A stretch of DNA of 64,000 bases from assembly GCA_016859345.1 (NCBI GenBank), contig CM029126.1, positions 17,305,027-17,369,026 on the forward strand, written 5' to 3'. Under the pieces are notes generated by a model. It did no database searches. It saw nothing but the letters and a program-made list of their open reading frames with translations, and was not told the DNA's origin. This DNA is from Istiophorus platypterus (lineage: Eukaryota > Chordata > Actinopteri > Istiophoriformes > Istiophoridae). This document shows positions 1 to 14,559 of the stretch, piece by piece. Both the position numbers and the translations under genes were made by a program. Every line of letters begins with the position of its first letter. Position 1 is the first letter of the stretch.

Positions 1-3000
1 GCTGTTAACTGAAATTTTTTATCTTATGCTCTATTTAAGTAACTGAAACAAAAGGTAAATGAAGTGACAAGACAGTAAAAGTTGATTTTTAAATTTTTTT
101 ATTTTATGTTTGGAACTTAAATACATTCTGATCTGTTCCCAAGTTAAATATGTTAGACGTCATTTTATAGCTAAAATGACGTGACTACGTGACGTGACTA
201 CAGCCCAGTAATAATCTGTCACAATTTCAATGGTCCCTGCCTTTCACACAGCAGATGCATGTCTTTCACAAATATAACTAGGAGGAATCAGAAGGCAGCA
301 GAAGGAGAACTGTGAACAACTGAACAACATATTTCCTCTTATTTAGTGTGAAGAGCTTTGCCACTGTCTAACATTTCACATAATAAAACAATCTCCTGTC
401 ACAAATCTGAGTAGGAAGAATGAATTAAAGGGTAAATTTGGTTTATTACAAGCAGATGAGTGAGATGTAAAAGAATATGACGAAGATTTAATGCAGCACT
501 TGACCTCCTACTGAGAACAGAGCTGTATCAAACACAGGGAGGAAATGCAGCTTAATGTGAAAGACGTGACTTGTGAGAGGGAAGAAAATTGTTGCTTTAT
601 TAGTATAATATTCAACAGTCAGTTCAACATAGATTTGATTAATGAACATTACTGTGGCAAAGTTATCTCCCTAGGGTGCCAGTTATTTTATAAACTCAGA
701 CAAAATGTGACATTACGAATAACACATACAGACAAAACTCACGTCTCTGATGATAAAATTGAGATAAACTTAGTGACTCTCTGGACTATCAGAATGCTTT
801 TTTGATCCTTTGTATCCATCAATGAAAAAGATGTTAAATGGCAAATTTTACAATCTAATGTGTCTTCACTGTCGAAATGGTGGCTCTTAAAGATCTATTA
901 TTTTTGAAATAGAATGTGTCATACCAACCTAAAGCAGTAAAACACACCTAGTGCGTAAATCTGGTAGATGGCATGTGTTGAATCACATAATATCAATACC
1001 TTTCGAATTCAGTCATATAAAACTTAGGGGGATAGGATATTGGATCTACCAATTTATCAATTTATCTATCTTTTAAATGTTTTTTTTTTTTTCTTGATCG
1101 ATCCAATAAGGAGCAACACACACAAAGAAATTGACAGAACGAGATTGCATGCATGCTACAATGAATGCCAGTTTTGAAATCCTCTGCTACTTTATATTTG
1201 TTCTTGAACACTGTTTTTCTCTTTTAATCTTTTGGAGCCTGAAATACTCCCTCAAAAGATAGAGTGCAAATCCAACATACTATATGAAGAATGTTTGAAG
1301 CTAAGTTCTGCTACCAAGTGAACAACCTAACAGTCAAAAATGTTTGTTTTTCACAGATAGAAAAAAAGGAAAATAGCCAAAAGACTGACAGCCAAGCATT
1401 TTTGAAACAACAGAGCAAATTTTAAAAGGATGGGAAGGGAAGGTAAAAACCATATCCACTATTCATTGAGAAAATGTCATATAAAAAAAGGCTTGGTAAG
1501 GAACCAGGTAGAGCTCCAAGGTGAGGATACTTCACTCATGCCAGGCCAGAAACAAATGCTATTTACTTTAAGAGGTGCAAAAAAGAATCCATTTACCATC
1601 ATCCAGAAATTTCTTTACAGAATATCCAACTTCGCAGTACTTTTTGGACTTTAATTGACAGCTGGTGTTATTTGCCACGTGACCCATAACATGGGGAAAA
1701 GCCCAACCACTAATAATGCACAATATAATATTTAACTAAGCCCAATCATGTAGGGTTTTTTCAAGTTTGCCATTATTTAAGAGACATTAACAAACCAGGC
1801 CTCAACAGGACACAAGAAACAAGTAAGAACAACAGAGGAAGAAAAGTAATTGCATACAACAGTGAGGAATTTTGACACACAGATAGACAGTAAACAGCAC
1901 ACACAAATGAATGTGTTTCACCATAAGTGGCTTAAAGCAGGGGGTGCACTGTGTAGTTGCCATTTACAAATAATAGACCTGTCAAATGATGTGGGATGAC
2001 GACAGAATGGAAAGTGGGAGAAGCTACTGGTTCATTGGATGCATGTTTATATAAAGGTCAACCTTATTATGTTGATACAGAAAGAGCACAGTGGCCTAAA
2101 CAAGCTCGTCAACCAAGGCAAGCAAGTATCTGTCAGGGTTATAGTGAGTGGAGGCAGAGATCGTGATGATTTAGGTTTCCTCAAAAAATACAAAAATTAC
2201 AAATAGAACTCCATTTATAAATTCATATCATTTCTTCAACAAAGCTGTGAGATTTGGAGGCAAAGTGTGTGATGTCTTGGCCACAGAGAACAGTGATGAA
2301 TGCTACTGAAACACAGTAAACGCTTCACGGATGAATATAAATCTCCTGCACAGATGTATCTAAAATACCTTTGTTCCCCATAAAAATCAATTAATACCTG
2401 GGACACTAGGAAATATCAGGACGTGCTAATAGCTATCACTACTATTAATAATTAATAACTTCACGTCTGTCAAATTTATATCTGTGCAAGTGCTTATGCG
2501 TGGATCAGTTAAGTGCATGTTTAATGTGTTGTCTCTATAAAAATTTGCTTGTTTATGTGTATATGTTAGGGTGTTGGTTTTACAGTACAGTCATTATATT
2601 TGCACTTCATTTGTAACACTTGGGTAAGTTCTAGTGACATTATTTCCATTGCTTTATGTCACTTACAGTAAATTTCAAACAGTAATTTATGTTTTACAGA
2701 GTATAGGTAAAACAGAATTCAGAGCTGCTTGGATATTCTGTGTTATCACTGTTGCATGACCAAAACCAGAGAGATTGGAGAAACTGTAGTATAATGCTGG
2801 CATTACAGATACTTGTGGCATAGACATTCACTTTGATGTCACTCCAATCATGTCTTTAAAAACATGAAATGTGTGAAATACCCCCTCAGTATTCATCTTT
2901 TGAGGGAAGTCAAATAACTACAAAATTAAAATATTTAAACCTGCAATGAATCGTAAATAACTACATTTCTTCAGGAGAGCTCCTCCTATGAATGCTGGAA

Positions 3001-4060
3001 AGTTGGAAATCAGGGGTGCTACAAAGACAGAAATTCCCTTTCTTTAAGAGGTTAGGGAAATGTAGGATTCTGATCAAGCTTATTCAAGAAGGTGAAAGCA
3101 CTGTAATTCTGTCTCATGAATAATTCATTTCCTCCCCCTCTCCACCCTTGATTTTCCCTGACAGGTGCCTGTGTGTCCTCTTCCATTACCCATGTCATTT
3201 CCTCTCCTTCAACTGCAATCCCCTCTCATGTCCTTATCACTGATCCCTGAGGACTGACATGCAAGTGGAGGGAAGGGATGAGTGAGAGGGAGGCAGGGAG
3301 GGAGAAAGAAACTGCGAGAAAGCAGGATGAAAACTGAAAAAGGACAAGGTGGGGGTGAAGGAGTGGTTACAGCGGGCAAATATATCCGCAATAATTTGTA
3401 GAATTATGGACAAGGCAGGCAGGAAGATAAATAAGACATGCCTGAGTCAAAAAGCAAGTAGGAAACCTTGCAGTGGGATATGATATAAAACCGATACAGC
3501 CAGATGGACAACTCCTCAGCCAGGCAGGCAATCACACTTGAACTGACCACCTTGCCAACTGTACATACAGCTATGGAAAGCTGTTAGAACCAGCTTGTAA
3601 GGCACCAGCTTCCAGACAGACAGCTTTTCATCCGTAAGGCAATCTGAAAGATATGAAGCCTAGTTTACCAGTCAGGCTCACAGACAGATAGACTGATAGA
3701 GCTGCTGCTGCTTTGGTACTGTTCTTCCCCTCCAGTGACGCTAGATAACAGCATGCAGCTAGACAAAGTAATCCACCATAAAAATACTGTTAGAGCTACC
3801 CAGAGATAGATAAATGCTGACAGAGGAGGAGGAGATGAGGGAGGAGAGAGACAAATGTGGGTGGGGAGGGGTTAAAGCAGTGGATGGACATGGAAGAAAG
3901 TGGGTAAAGAGGAGCAAGAGGGAAGGGAGGGGAGGACAAGTGGAGGAGAGGGGAAGGAGAAGGAGACGAGGAGACAAAGGCAACGGTTTGTAGAGGAACA
4001 TGAGGAGCATAAGCAGACACAGAAATCTGAAAAGTGACAATTCTCAATGATGATTTCTCT

Positions 4061-4063
<3 letters not shown>
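1..4063. other. Intergenic, AT-rich, no gene seen
   Basis: No gene, RNA or transposon recognised. Small open frames (for example 545-805 and 1430-1654) have no recognisable domain or splice context. A CRE-like palindrome cluster sits at 157-201. Purine-rich low-complexity sequence (GGAGGA type) fills about 3260-3340 and 3820-3990. Confidence 0.6.
157..201. promoter_or_regulatory. CRE/ATF-like inverted and direct repeat cluster
   Basis: ACGTCATTTTA (157-167) and TAAAATGACGT (172-182) form a perfect 11-bp inverted repeat around a 4-bp centre. GACGTGACTAC then appears twice (178-188 and 191-201). Three TGACGT-type half sites lie within 40 bp, which resembles a CREB/ATF site cluster. Confidence 0.4.

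Positions 4064-4094
<31 letters not shown>
4064..4094 (+). repeat. (GT)n microsatellite
   Basis: About 15 uninterrupted GT units. The 4320-4500 stretch downstream is a separate CT-rich low-complexity region with CTGT and CTCT runs. Confidence 0.95.
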
Positions 4095-4095
<1 letters not shown>

Positions 4096-4499
4096 ACAGA
4101 CTGGGTTTACACCATAGGCAACTGCATTCCCCCAGACACCCCAGGCAAAGGTTGATTAATGGTAGATTGAGAGAAAGCAGCAGAACAGCAGGTAAAAGGG
4201 GAAAGGATCATGGGAAAAAGAAGGGAGCAAAAGAGGGACGAGTGAGTGGAAAGCGCAGGATGCACAGAGTAAGATATTGATGATCTCGGCTGAGGGGCAG
4301 CTTTCTTCTCTCCCCCTCTCCTCTTTTTCTGTTTGTCTTTGTATCTGCATCTCATTCTCTTTTCCATCTTTCTTTCCTGCTATTTCCTCCCTTTTGCTTT
4401 CCTTTTCTGCTGCCTCTCTATATCCCCCTTTCTCTTTCTCTCTCTTCTCTGTCTGTCTGTCTGTCTCGCTCTCTCTCTCTCTCCCCCTCTCTGTCTTTG

Positions 4500-5440
4500 A
4501 CTCCAGACTGTTGAATGTAGGTCACCCTGTCTGGAAGCTCCTCTCCCTCTATTTCTCTCTCGCCATTCATTTATTCCACAGATCTCTGCCTTTCCTTCTC
4601 CTCCACCGGGGCTGTGATTTCTCTGGGCTGGGTGCCGCTTGCTGGACAGCTCGCCTGGCTGGATACCGCTGTACAGGATATGATTTATATTGCAAATGGA
4701 AGAGCAGAATCTGCACAATCACAAGGCCCGGCTGCATCTATATCCTGGATTGAGAGCGGGAGATTTCCATTGCTTTATCAGCAGTAGCACGCATATGGAG
4801 ACTAAGCATAGCCAGAGCCCAAGGGGTCAGCTGCTGCAAGAATGTTTTCAAAGCAAACCAAGGAAAACCCCTTGGCATCCCTCCTGCCTTCTCACTCTCA
4901 TCCAAAAAAAAGACCCTTGGAACACTGCATGTCTGCTTGCTTCCAAAATCCACCACATACGTCCAAATTTCCTTTTCTTTCTTCCCACTTTTTGTCAGTC
5001 TCTTTTTTTGCTTGCAGGTTGAGTTGTGCATATTCCTTCTGTAATTATGATTCTCCGAATCTCTATGAAGCAACTTTCAATACGAGGCAAGAATATAGAA
5101 ATCCATGAAATGTTTTCTCCATTTTCGAGCAGCTCTCTATTAAAAAATACGAAAAATGCCACGGTGTCTTGTCTTTGCTCGCTCCTTGTCTTCTTCCCTT
5201 CCAAAAAATATGAGAGCGGAGCAGAGAAGAGTGTGTGTGTGTGAGTGTGTGTCTGCTTCCCCTGCCTGCCGCAGTGCAGAGCGAGTGGCTTGGAGAAGTG
5301 AGGGAGGCAAAACGCAGACTGTTGCTAACTCTGTGGTGGCAGACTGGCAGAAAGTGTTTATGTACGTGTGTGTGTATGTGTGTGTCTTTGGTTGGCTGAC
5401 TGCAGTGTAGCCCAGCAATCAACTGAGGCCATCAATCACC
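4500..5440. other. Complex unique sequence, unassigned
   Basis: Between the CT-rich tract and a (CA)n run lies about 0.9 kb of balanced-composition unique DNA. An acceptor-like tract ends TTGCTTGCAG at 5018. Several overlapping open frames of 60-119 codons occur on both strands without recognisable domains. It may be a conserved non-coding element or a non-coding exon; nothing decides between them. Confidence 0.3.
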
Positions 5441-5549
5441 TATCAATCATTGTCAGCAACAGCCTTTTGTCACAACAAATAGCTTTGTGTATTTGTGGGG
5501 GGGATGATTGAATGTATGCTATAAGTGGGTGTACACACGGCCTCACAGA

Positions 5550-5550
<1 letters not shown>

Positions 5551-5588
<38 letters not shown>
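5551..5588 (+). repeat. (CA)n microsatellite
   Basis: About 19 uninterrupted CA units. Confidence 0.95.
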
Positions 5589-5589
<1 letters not shown>

Positions 5590-5592
<3 letters not shown>

Positions 5593-8500
5593 TACAAAAG
5601 TAGACAAAGATACTAATGCTAATTATTAAGAATTTCGGTTCATTCATTCTTTCTGTCATAGTTTGAACACCTTCGAAATATGAAATATTTTAATTTTTCA
5701 ACTGTTCTGAGATATTTAACTCCGTATTGCCTTACTGTGTCTTAACTGTTAAAATCCATGACTGACATGATTACAGTATGGTAACTTGAAATGTTTATTC
5801 TATGGAGTAGACCAAGAGTTCATGGTATATCTTAGCCTGAAGACCCGTGTTTACCCTATTTAACAGTATCTCTGAAGCAGATGCGATGTTATTTCAACAG
5901 ATGCAACAGATCTTTATTCCTTTTCACAGGTGAGCCCTTAATTACTCTATGGATTAATATATTAACATGTAGCATGAGTTTTTGAACCTCTCCAAATGAG
6001 AACAAAGTGTATGTGTATAATGCTCCATCACCACCCCATTACAACTTCCTTTTGTCAGCTGAGGTTAAGAACAGATCACAGATGACTATGAAATGATAAG
6101 TTTGCAGCGTTAGAGACCCAGGCAAAAATTTTTATACGCTTAATTATCTCGGTTGCCGTTATGAAAATAATATCTAATATATCTTTATTATCACGTGTGG
6201 TTATAACATGACCTTTAAAGAGTTACAAGACACATAATGGTGATGCTCGGATATCAGAATGTGTCAAGTACACCGAGTCTTTGAAGAACTCTCTCTGAGG
6301 ACCATTACCATCCCTACCTGCTTGTCTGTGTGAAATTATGGGAAAGCGCTGTGCCCTTGATTCTGAAGTGTTCAGAAAGAAGACACAGACAGAAAGAAAG
6401 AGGATGAAACTAGACACATGCCATAGAGACAAAACCTATTATTTTCCTCTCCCCTTCTTCCTCTTCCTCTCAACTCCTCCACCACTCTGTTCCTCAGCCT
6501 TTCTTAGGGAAGAGTGCTGACATTTTCACCTTGTCTTTTAGCTCAGCCCCCATTACCGACTGTTTTGCGGGGCACTCGCTGGTCCTCTCCTGAATTTAAG
6601 TCAGAACCCTGTTTTTTTAATGTGTATCTCAGAGTTTTTGTTTGAAATTATTTTTTTTTAAAGAAAAACAAAAAATAAACAAACAAAAACCCTCCACCAT
6701 ACCACCATCTTGTCATAAAATCAGTTGTTCACAGCCAACATTTACAAGTTACTGGTACAAGTGCTGCAAATGGCTACTGCAAGTTACAATTAAGTAGATG
6801 AACTGGATAAAATATTCTATTACTTCTACTGTAAGGAGGATTTGTATCAAGACTTTAGAAGAAAACAGCAAATAGTGTTACAATCCAAAAGCTGGAAACA
6901 TTGTGTTTATTAAGCAGCAAGACTCATTCCTTCTGAAGGGCTGTGATCTGCTTTTACTTCTTTCTCATGGTACCTTCTGTCTTCTCATTTTCTGTGTCAT
7001 AATCTTTCAAAGCAGCTTTTAGACTGTCATTCTCTGTTTAACAAAGGAAGGTGATTTTTCTTCCCTTTCTTTGACTTTATTCCTACAAACTATCAAATTG
7101 TTCTTGTTTGTTCTTTAAAGCTCTTGTCCAACTTCTTCATGTCCTGTCTCGCTGTAAACCTTGTTTTCATTTCACAGTTTTCCTTTCCTCCTCCCAGCTA
7201 AAATCCTGTTTAGTAAGGTTGTAATCTGTAAGGTTTGTCCTAAAAATAAAATCCCATCCATACATTTGTAACAAATACAAAACTTTAATTACACATGGGC
7301 GCTCACCTGTGCTACAGCTGAAATTGACCATATGAACACATAAAAACATTGCTTCAGAGTGATGTTTTCATTTAATTGAGCATTCAGGTGATCTGGGAAA
7401 GAAGGTATCTGCGGTCCTATAATGTTTAAAGTCATCTATGGGCTGTTAGTAAATTCATGTGTGATTCAGCATGGGTTTTTCTGTTTGTTTATGCAATGAT
7501 TTACAGCAGAGTTTGTATTTATTGAATGTGCAATGCAAGTACATATCAGTCTACTTTTCTGTGTATGATTACATGTGTGAGTCTTCCAGTGTCCTCTCAG
7601 GGCAGAAGTTAGGCAGATAGATGGATTATGTAACACTAGACTAAGACTGAGTTTGATTTGCCAACAGACTATAAGGCTCAGTGCATCCACTGGTAATGTG
7701 TGGCCTTCCAACATTTCAGACTAATATCACAAAAACACACAGAGGACATGTTTTTTGGGGATTTTAGTTTTTGTGAATTTAAGGCTTTTAGACATACAAT
7801 TCATTAAGTGCTTCTGCAATCATGTTGGCGTCTTTGTGACCATAAATTGCATTTGCAGATGTACAGAACTGGGTTTTTGTCTTGCAGTGCACTGTTTTTG
7901 CGACATCTGAAACATTCATTAGCATATTGTTATTGCATTATATTTACAAATGATCTCCTACTAATCAGTGGGGGCAATATTGTCTTTTTCTCCTCTATTA
8001 CCTGTTGATGAAGGTAGGTTTCTGAATATTGTGTCCTGAGCAGCCATGACCACTGTCATTGCCCATGTTTTACTACCCTGTTCCAACTATATTCAATGTG
8101 TTCAGTCCAACAGACATCATGTTTAATACTGTCAAACTTGTTTGATACTATGTGATAGTACTGAATTTAAACAGTTAAGTCACTTTTGAAGGGTTTAGAA
8201 CAGCAAATTTTAAAGCTTTATAAACTGGACAAGTTGATCACTTTGCAGTATTGTACTGATAAGCAAAGTAGACATTTATATGTAGGTACCAAAATAAAAA
8301 TGATTTCAACTCAAATATAGTGGATTCTACCATGAAGTAAAATGGCCCTGGACAATGAAAAACAGAACAACATGGGAACAGAGTTAACCTCAACAGTTTC
8401 ATATCAGAGTTGAAGATGTGTCATTCTCCTGATGAAGACCAAGGAAACGTAAACACAAGTGACAACCTCTTTAAAACTTCTCTCCCTGACTTAAACTGTC

Positions 8501-11500
8501 TGGCTGGCTCTCACTGCCCATTTTTTTTTCTTTCCCCCTCTCCCTCTCTCTGTGTCACACACACATACATGTTGTCAACCACATCATCTGCCTGCCAGGT
8601 GTGAAGAGAGAGATGGCAGTCAGTAATTGGTGAGAAAGCATTTTGTCACTTTGCTGGATGGAGGATAGATTACATCCAATATGTTTGTAATATGGTGGAA
8701 GTAAGAGTGCAGAAATCATATTCCTCCTTTTTACAGAAACCCAAAGGAAAACACCAAAACTGAAAAATTAAATGAAATGCCTTGTCTGACATTTTTAATG
8801 TCATGTACCACATTAAACTAGATTAGATTATTATATTATGATTTATAATTAATTAGATAAAATCAAAAATACAAATACGGCCACTTTAATCAGCTCTTAC
8901 TGGCCATAATATTCACAGAGTTGTTCTTTCTTTCTTTTTTCTTTCTTTCTTTACCTGCCTTCCCTCTCGTCTTTTGACCCTGACCCTGATATTGACTGAC
9001 TGCATCATCAAGCCCCTGAAAGAGCAGAGCAAAACTTCCATTATGCGTCAGAACCATCTGTATGTTTGTGTGTGTGTGATCATCGTGCATGCTCTAAAGG
9101 AGGTAGTGAATCTCAAGAGATGTGAACCACACACACGCAGCCGCCTCATCACCTGAGGTTCACTCCTGGGACCCTTCCATGTGTGTCATCCATGCAGTCT
9201 GCCTCGATCGCAAGGCGTCTCAAGAGAGGTATGACACACCCACACATCCATCCACTGAAGGACACGCACACACACAAAAAACACACATGGCCTCCCAGGA
9301 GTAAAAGTTGGAGGTGACAAGGTGACACCATGTCTTCTGATACCTGGTTTCTGTCAGAGCTCAATGACAACTGGTCACCTCTGACTGGACACACACATAC
9401 ACACACACACACTGAAACAGACACACATAAGCATGCACAAACATGCGGACTGGACAGACCTGCCCACCCACCGACATACACACATCAAATGTGCAGATAA
9501 ACTCTGGCGTATGCACATAATTACATAAATGCAGAAATATGCACACACAGACACGCTCATCCCGCTGCTCACACACATTCATCTCTGAATTAAGCCACTC
9601 TACAACACTGCATGACAGACTGAAGTAGTCTCTGCATTGACCAGTCATCTATGGCAATGAAAGATATAGTGTATAACGCTGGCACTTTCCACATGAAGTT
9701 CAGATGCCAAATGTCATAAGTGCTGTAATATTCATGTGCGACATGAAACGTGTATTACTGTTAACTCTCAGAATGACAGTGGGAATATAATTCATTTGGC
9801 AACAGCCTTTTAAACGAGCATATTACAGCCTATTCATTATGTTCCAGTGTCACTCTTTTAGGCTTGAAATATATAACGGATTTCTCAGTTATACATAAGA
9901 TTACATGATTTTTTTAATTGTGAAAATGTAAATGTAAATACGTAAGAGAGTTGGACACAATTTCAGTGACACTCGTACATCCTGATGCAAGACAATGTGA
10001 CATATCTGCAATAACTTACAAACCTGTATAAAGCAAGTAATGTTAATTGGCAATTAACTATGTCTGAGAAAATTTAATTTAGGTCATTCAGGTACCATTA
10101 CTTCTGGAGCAAACTATCTGAACATCTTAAATTTTTGTGTGCATGTATATTGTACATAGCTGTTGACTTAGTGTACTGAATTCATTGCTTTTCCACTCAG
10201 GTTCAGTCTCTTTATATAGAGACCAAAATATAGATTATAACTATGTAATGTATGGCTCTGAAGCTGAGAGTGTTGCTATGCAACAAGTAAATTTTTGCGC
10301 AAAGAAATAATTCTGAAAGGAATAAAAACTAAAGCACAAAACACAAAACACACACAATGTACAGACAGACTGAAGTTGTTTGTCGTTTGTTTCAGGCTTT
10401 TAGAGAAATATGGTCATTAGATATTCTTCATATACATGTATTCTCTCAAAGTAACGAATCAATTGAAATTACATCATATGAGCTCAAAACCCTGTGCAAA
10501 TATAAGAAATGTTTGTAAATTCAATCACCTTACACATATTGGTTTGTCACACATTTACTCACTGAATGTGTGTGTGTATTCCCCTTAATCACTACCTTGA
10601 TAGTTTAGCCCTACCTGTATTTGCTCTCCCCTACAGAAACAACCTTGAAATGCGACAGATGTTCAAATCACCTTGCTGAACTTCACAAATCAAAGCTAGA
10701 CCACTAATAATGAGCTCTTGTCAGTTGAGAAAGAGGGATTGTGGGGGTAAAGTAAGTGCACACACACTTACACACGCACACACATACTCCCAAACACACA
10801 CCACAAATCATTAACAGCTAAGCTAGGGTCATACACTGCAGCTGCTCTTTCTGGATAAGATAAGACTTTGACTGCTAAGAGTGTGTGTATGTGTGTTTGT
10901 GTGTGTGTGTGTATTTATGTCTGCATCTTTGTCTGTATCTGTGCCTGAAAACACCTGTTCAAACAAAGCTTTAGAAATATGACTGAATAAATACATCTCA
11001 TATATACAGTAACCAGCCATCTGTCTCTTTTAGGGTTGTAAAAGCCTGTGTGGTGAACATTGACTTTGATGACAGTAAAATATTATAAATCAAAGAGCTT
11101 AATTGTATGTACTGTAGTTTAGTGATACATGCTGTGGGCCCATTGTCATATGGGTGCATAATGTTTTCATAAGGTAGAGTGTTTATTTTTCCCTTGCAAT
11201 TTTGGTGTCAGTGTTTTGCACAGTCTTCCGCCAGTTTCAACATTTTTTTGCATCCAAACAACTCAAGAATAACATGAGCCGCTTTAGTTTTTGTTTTGTA
11301 CATATGTTTCAGTTCAGTAGTGTGTTCAACCTCTTAGTGCATGAAAGTTTTTCATTTTCATTTATGGCAGCCATGCAGTGATTGAAGGCAAAGTTCAAAT
11401 TTTTGTTTTTTTTTGCCAGCATCTCTAATCCACCAAAGCCTTCATATCTGAAGACTCCATTTCTGTTGATTAAATCCCTTTACAGCTACAGAAGGAGGAA

Positions 11501-13161
11501 GGCATGGGGACCATCTGCAGTCTCTAGTTTGAGTGTCATTCATTGTCAAAGTCATTTATACATACCAGATCAACTGGTTATGTGCATGTGCTTATGACAC
11601 TGGTAAGTAGGAAGAAGTGGGAGTGATCAGGAGTGGTAGAGATGGTGATATCCTTGGGATGCATGGGGACACAAAGTTTATTAAGCTCTATGAAAATTCC
11701 TGAAACAATTCAAACTTTCCTTGCCTCTTTACATTACCTACACCTCTCGGGATAGTGAATCCCCTCTCTCTACCTTTAGTACCACAACACTGGGTTAAAG
11801 GGGCAATAGCTGCATGTGGCTATTTTTAAAGGGTCTGGCCAAGGGAGTGCCTGAAGCATCACATATTTAATTGCAATAGATTTCCACCTTTGGCTCAACT
11901 GAACAACATGATGTGGTCGGACAGAATCATAATTTTTAATATAACTGTGTGGATTTTTGTCAAACAGTGTATTTATTCTTGATCCGTCACGCATTTTCCA
12001 TCTTTATTTCTTATGTTTTAGTTATGTTTGGATAAACCTTTATTTTTAGCATTGTCTTTTATTTGGTTGACTTTTTCAGGTCAACATCTTTTATAATAGA
12101 TCAGACAGTTATGATTTAAAGTTCTAGAAGGCTAAACTCTAAGAAGGGTTTGTGACAGCCGGCCAATATACAGCTCCATTAATATTTGATATGGGAATAT
12201 TTTAAGTTTTCATGAAACTGACTGGATGTACTGAGTGGGTGGCTGACCATATGGTGTCAGTGTTCTGAATAACAGATGACCTCAGATCAGATTTAACTTG
12301 AGAGGGAGGTGGGGAGAGAAAAGAAAAAGAGATGGGGGTGCTTTGGCAACACTGTTCATCTAACATTCATGCCAATAAAACTAACTGAGCTAAACTGAAC
12401 AGAGAGGGAGAGAGAGCTGAGAGATGGAAAGTAGAGTCAGAGAGCAGAGACACAGGAGGGGATGAGAGACGAGTGAAAGGAGCCAGTACAGACAGAAAGA
12501 AGAGGGAAGATGGTGAGAGAGAACAGAGACGGAGCCAGACTTGCTGCTATACTGCAGCCTGTATAAAGATGGGATCAAGTTCTTTACCAAAATAAAGCTC
12601 AGATACCAAGTTTTTCACACTTTTAGACCAAAACATAATTTAAAAAATTCAATATTTACTTGATGAAATACTAACATTGCCATGAAAGCGGCAAAATATG
12701 TTAGCGTGTCATAGCCTGAGGGCAAAACATGTGGAAGAACACATGAAACTATACTAAGCTCTTTAAAATTTGCCTCCTCTTTTCAATATTGACTGTATCT
12801 ATTTTCTTTTATAGTTCTCACCATTACCATTACATTTATTTGTTAATCTGTGTCTTATCTTATCTTATTGTATTTTATTTCCTAATCATTTGTTTGAACC
12901 AGTATGTAGTTTAGTCAATTAGGTGTGCGTTGTAGTATATTGTGTCTATGCTGCAGTCTGGTAATGTACAAACCATTTTTTTTTTACTAGTTTAGTTATA
13001 TTGTTATACTTACATGGCAAACCTTATAAAGTATTGTTTGACAGAAGTGAACTTAATCACGGTCATTCTAATAAAGCAGGATTGCATTTGGGAGAGAATG
13101 CAAGAAAAGTACTTTGTCAAGTGAAGTATATTGGGGAGGAGAAAGAGTAGAGCAAGAGAGA

Positions 13162-13165
<4 letters not shown>
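5590..13165. other. Intergenic, no gene seen
   Basis: AT-rich unique DNA with minor low-complexity patches: TTTC repeats near 8925-8953, CA/GT-rich stretches at 9060-9580, and GT near 10880-10912. An RFX-like palindrome GTTGCTATGCAAC is at 10272-10284. Open frames are short and unrecognised. A purine-rich patch occupies 12400-12540. Confidence 0.6.

Positions 13166-13166
<1 letters not shown>

Positions 13167-13203
<37 letters not shown>
13167..13203 (+). repeat. (GA)n microsatellite
   Basis: About 18 GA units within a broader purine-rich tract (13130-13250). Short open frames on both strands here are low-complexity artefacts. Confidence 0.95.
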
Positions 13204-13206
<3 letters not shown>

Positions 13207-13413
13207 AGAAAGAGAGACTGAGGAAAGACAAAGAAAGGGAGGGGGGCTGGGGGCCGAGCGAGAGACACCAAAAAGAACACCTGTTGAGATTAGGGTTGGC
13301 ACGCGACCCACTCCAACTCGCGTGGCAGCTGCACCTCACTGGAACAATGGCAGTAAAAGAGAGAGACAGAGAAAGCGAGAGGAAAGTTTGAATGCACTAC
13401 TTAATCTTTCGGG

Positions 13414-13415
<2 letters not shown>

Positions 13416-13456
<41 letters not shown>

Positions 13457-13486
13457 AGTGTGCGTGTGTGTGTGTGTGTGTGTGTG
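13416..13486 (+). repeat. (GT)n microsatellite, interrupted
   Basis: A long GT run with a GAGAGTGTGC interruption near 13454-13463. A GA-rich tail follows at 13506-13560. Confidence 0.95.
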
Positions 13487-13646
13487 GCATACTAATGTGT
13501 ACTCTGAGAGAGAGAGGGAGAGGGAGAGGGAGACAGAGAGAAAGAAAGAGAGACAGAGAAGTGTGGGCAGCCAAGAAAAAGACGTGTATTCAAGTTAGCT
13601 ATGAAGCCAAAACTATGTGAAAGGTCTTATTTATCTTTCAGTTATT

Positions 13647-13697
13647 GAATAGAATAGAATAGAATAGAATAGAATAGAATAGAATAGAATAGAATAG
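13647..13697 (+). repeat. (GAATA)n pentanucleotide satellite, about 10 copies
   Basis: Pure tandem GAATA units. A three-unit relative on the other strand (TTCTA) appears near 22810. Confidence 0.95.
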
Positions 13698-13699
13698 AG

Positions 13700-14559
13700 G
13701 ACACCTGCTCACGGTACTGAATAGCATGTTTTCCTGAAAAGCCAGCCAGCTGTCACTGCAAGTTCACTGAGATTCCAAGAATTTGTTGGATGGGAGAATA
13801 AGTGATGTATAACACTTGATAAATTTTAGAGGGACCATAGCTGGGACTTACAGGTTGTCCATGGTGATTATTATGAATTCATACTGACCTCAACACATTT
13901 CTATTGGGATGTTTTTGCTTAACATACAGTGTCTTTTTAAACCTCAGAGCATAATTTAAATAACTCATTCCTGAAGTCTAAGTCCTCCTTCAAAGCTTAG
14001 CCACTTCTATACCAGAGATTTATATGCTTTAACACTCTCCTGTGGTTCCTTATTAAAATGGCATTGAGGAGCGGTGTGAGTTTATGAGTTAACATTCTTA
14101 TTTCCATTGCAGTTCTGCTCCATGAACACACAAATTGGAGCCCAATTACCCATTGCTTTACTTGGATGCACTGCAGATATGAGGCCATATTGAATATAAT
14201 TGTACCCAGTGAAATGCATCCAGTAACGTTGGTGGCTGTACTTTCATACTAATTTCCCAGTGGTGATCCAAGTCACCTCTGACTTTCTTTTCATTTAGAT
14301 ACAGAACATCTGACCATCTCTCTTGCACATGCTCTCTCTCTCAGCAAGAGAGAGCATATACGGGCATATACGGGCATATACACAGAGAGCCACTTCCATT
14401 TTCATTTCCGACTCATTTTTCATATATTGATAGCATTTTCCCCTGCAGAAACGTGCTCTCTTGGAAGTTGAGATCATTACAGTGGTGGCTGATTTCAAAC
14501 TGAGCTGATTTCCCCCAACTTCTTCCTTTATTTCCCTGCCTGTTCTATCTTACCCCAGC
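13700..14559. other. Intergenic, no gene seen
   Basis: Unique AT-rich DNA. A mildly CNE-like stretch lies at about 14040-14230. A three-copy CATATACGGG-type mini-repeat is near 14354-14380. No coding evidence. Confidence 0.5.

Noticed and set aside
545..805. 86-codon plus-strand frame near the window start
   Set aside because: Not recognisable, AT-rich composition like the flanks, no splice or promoter signals.
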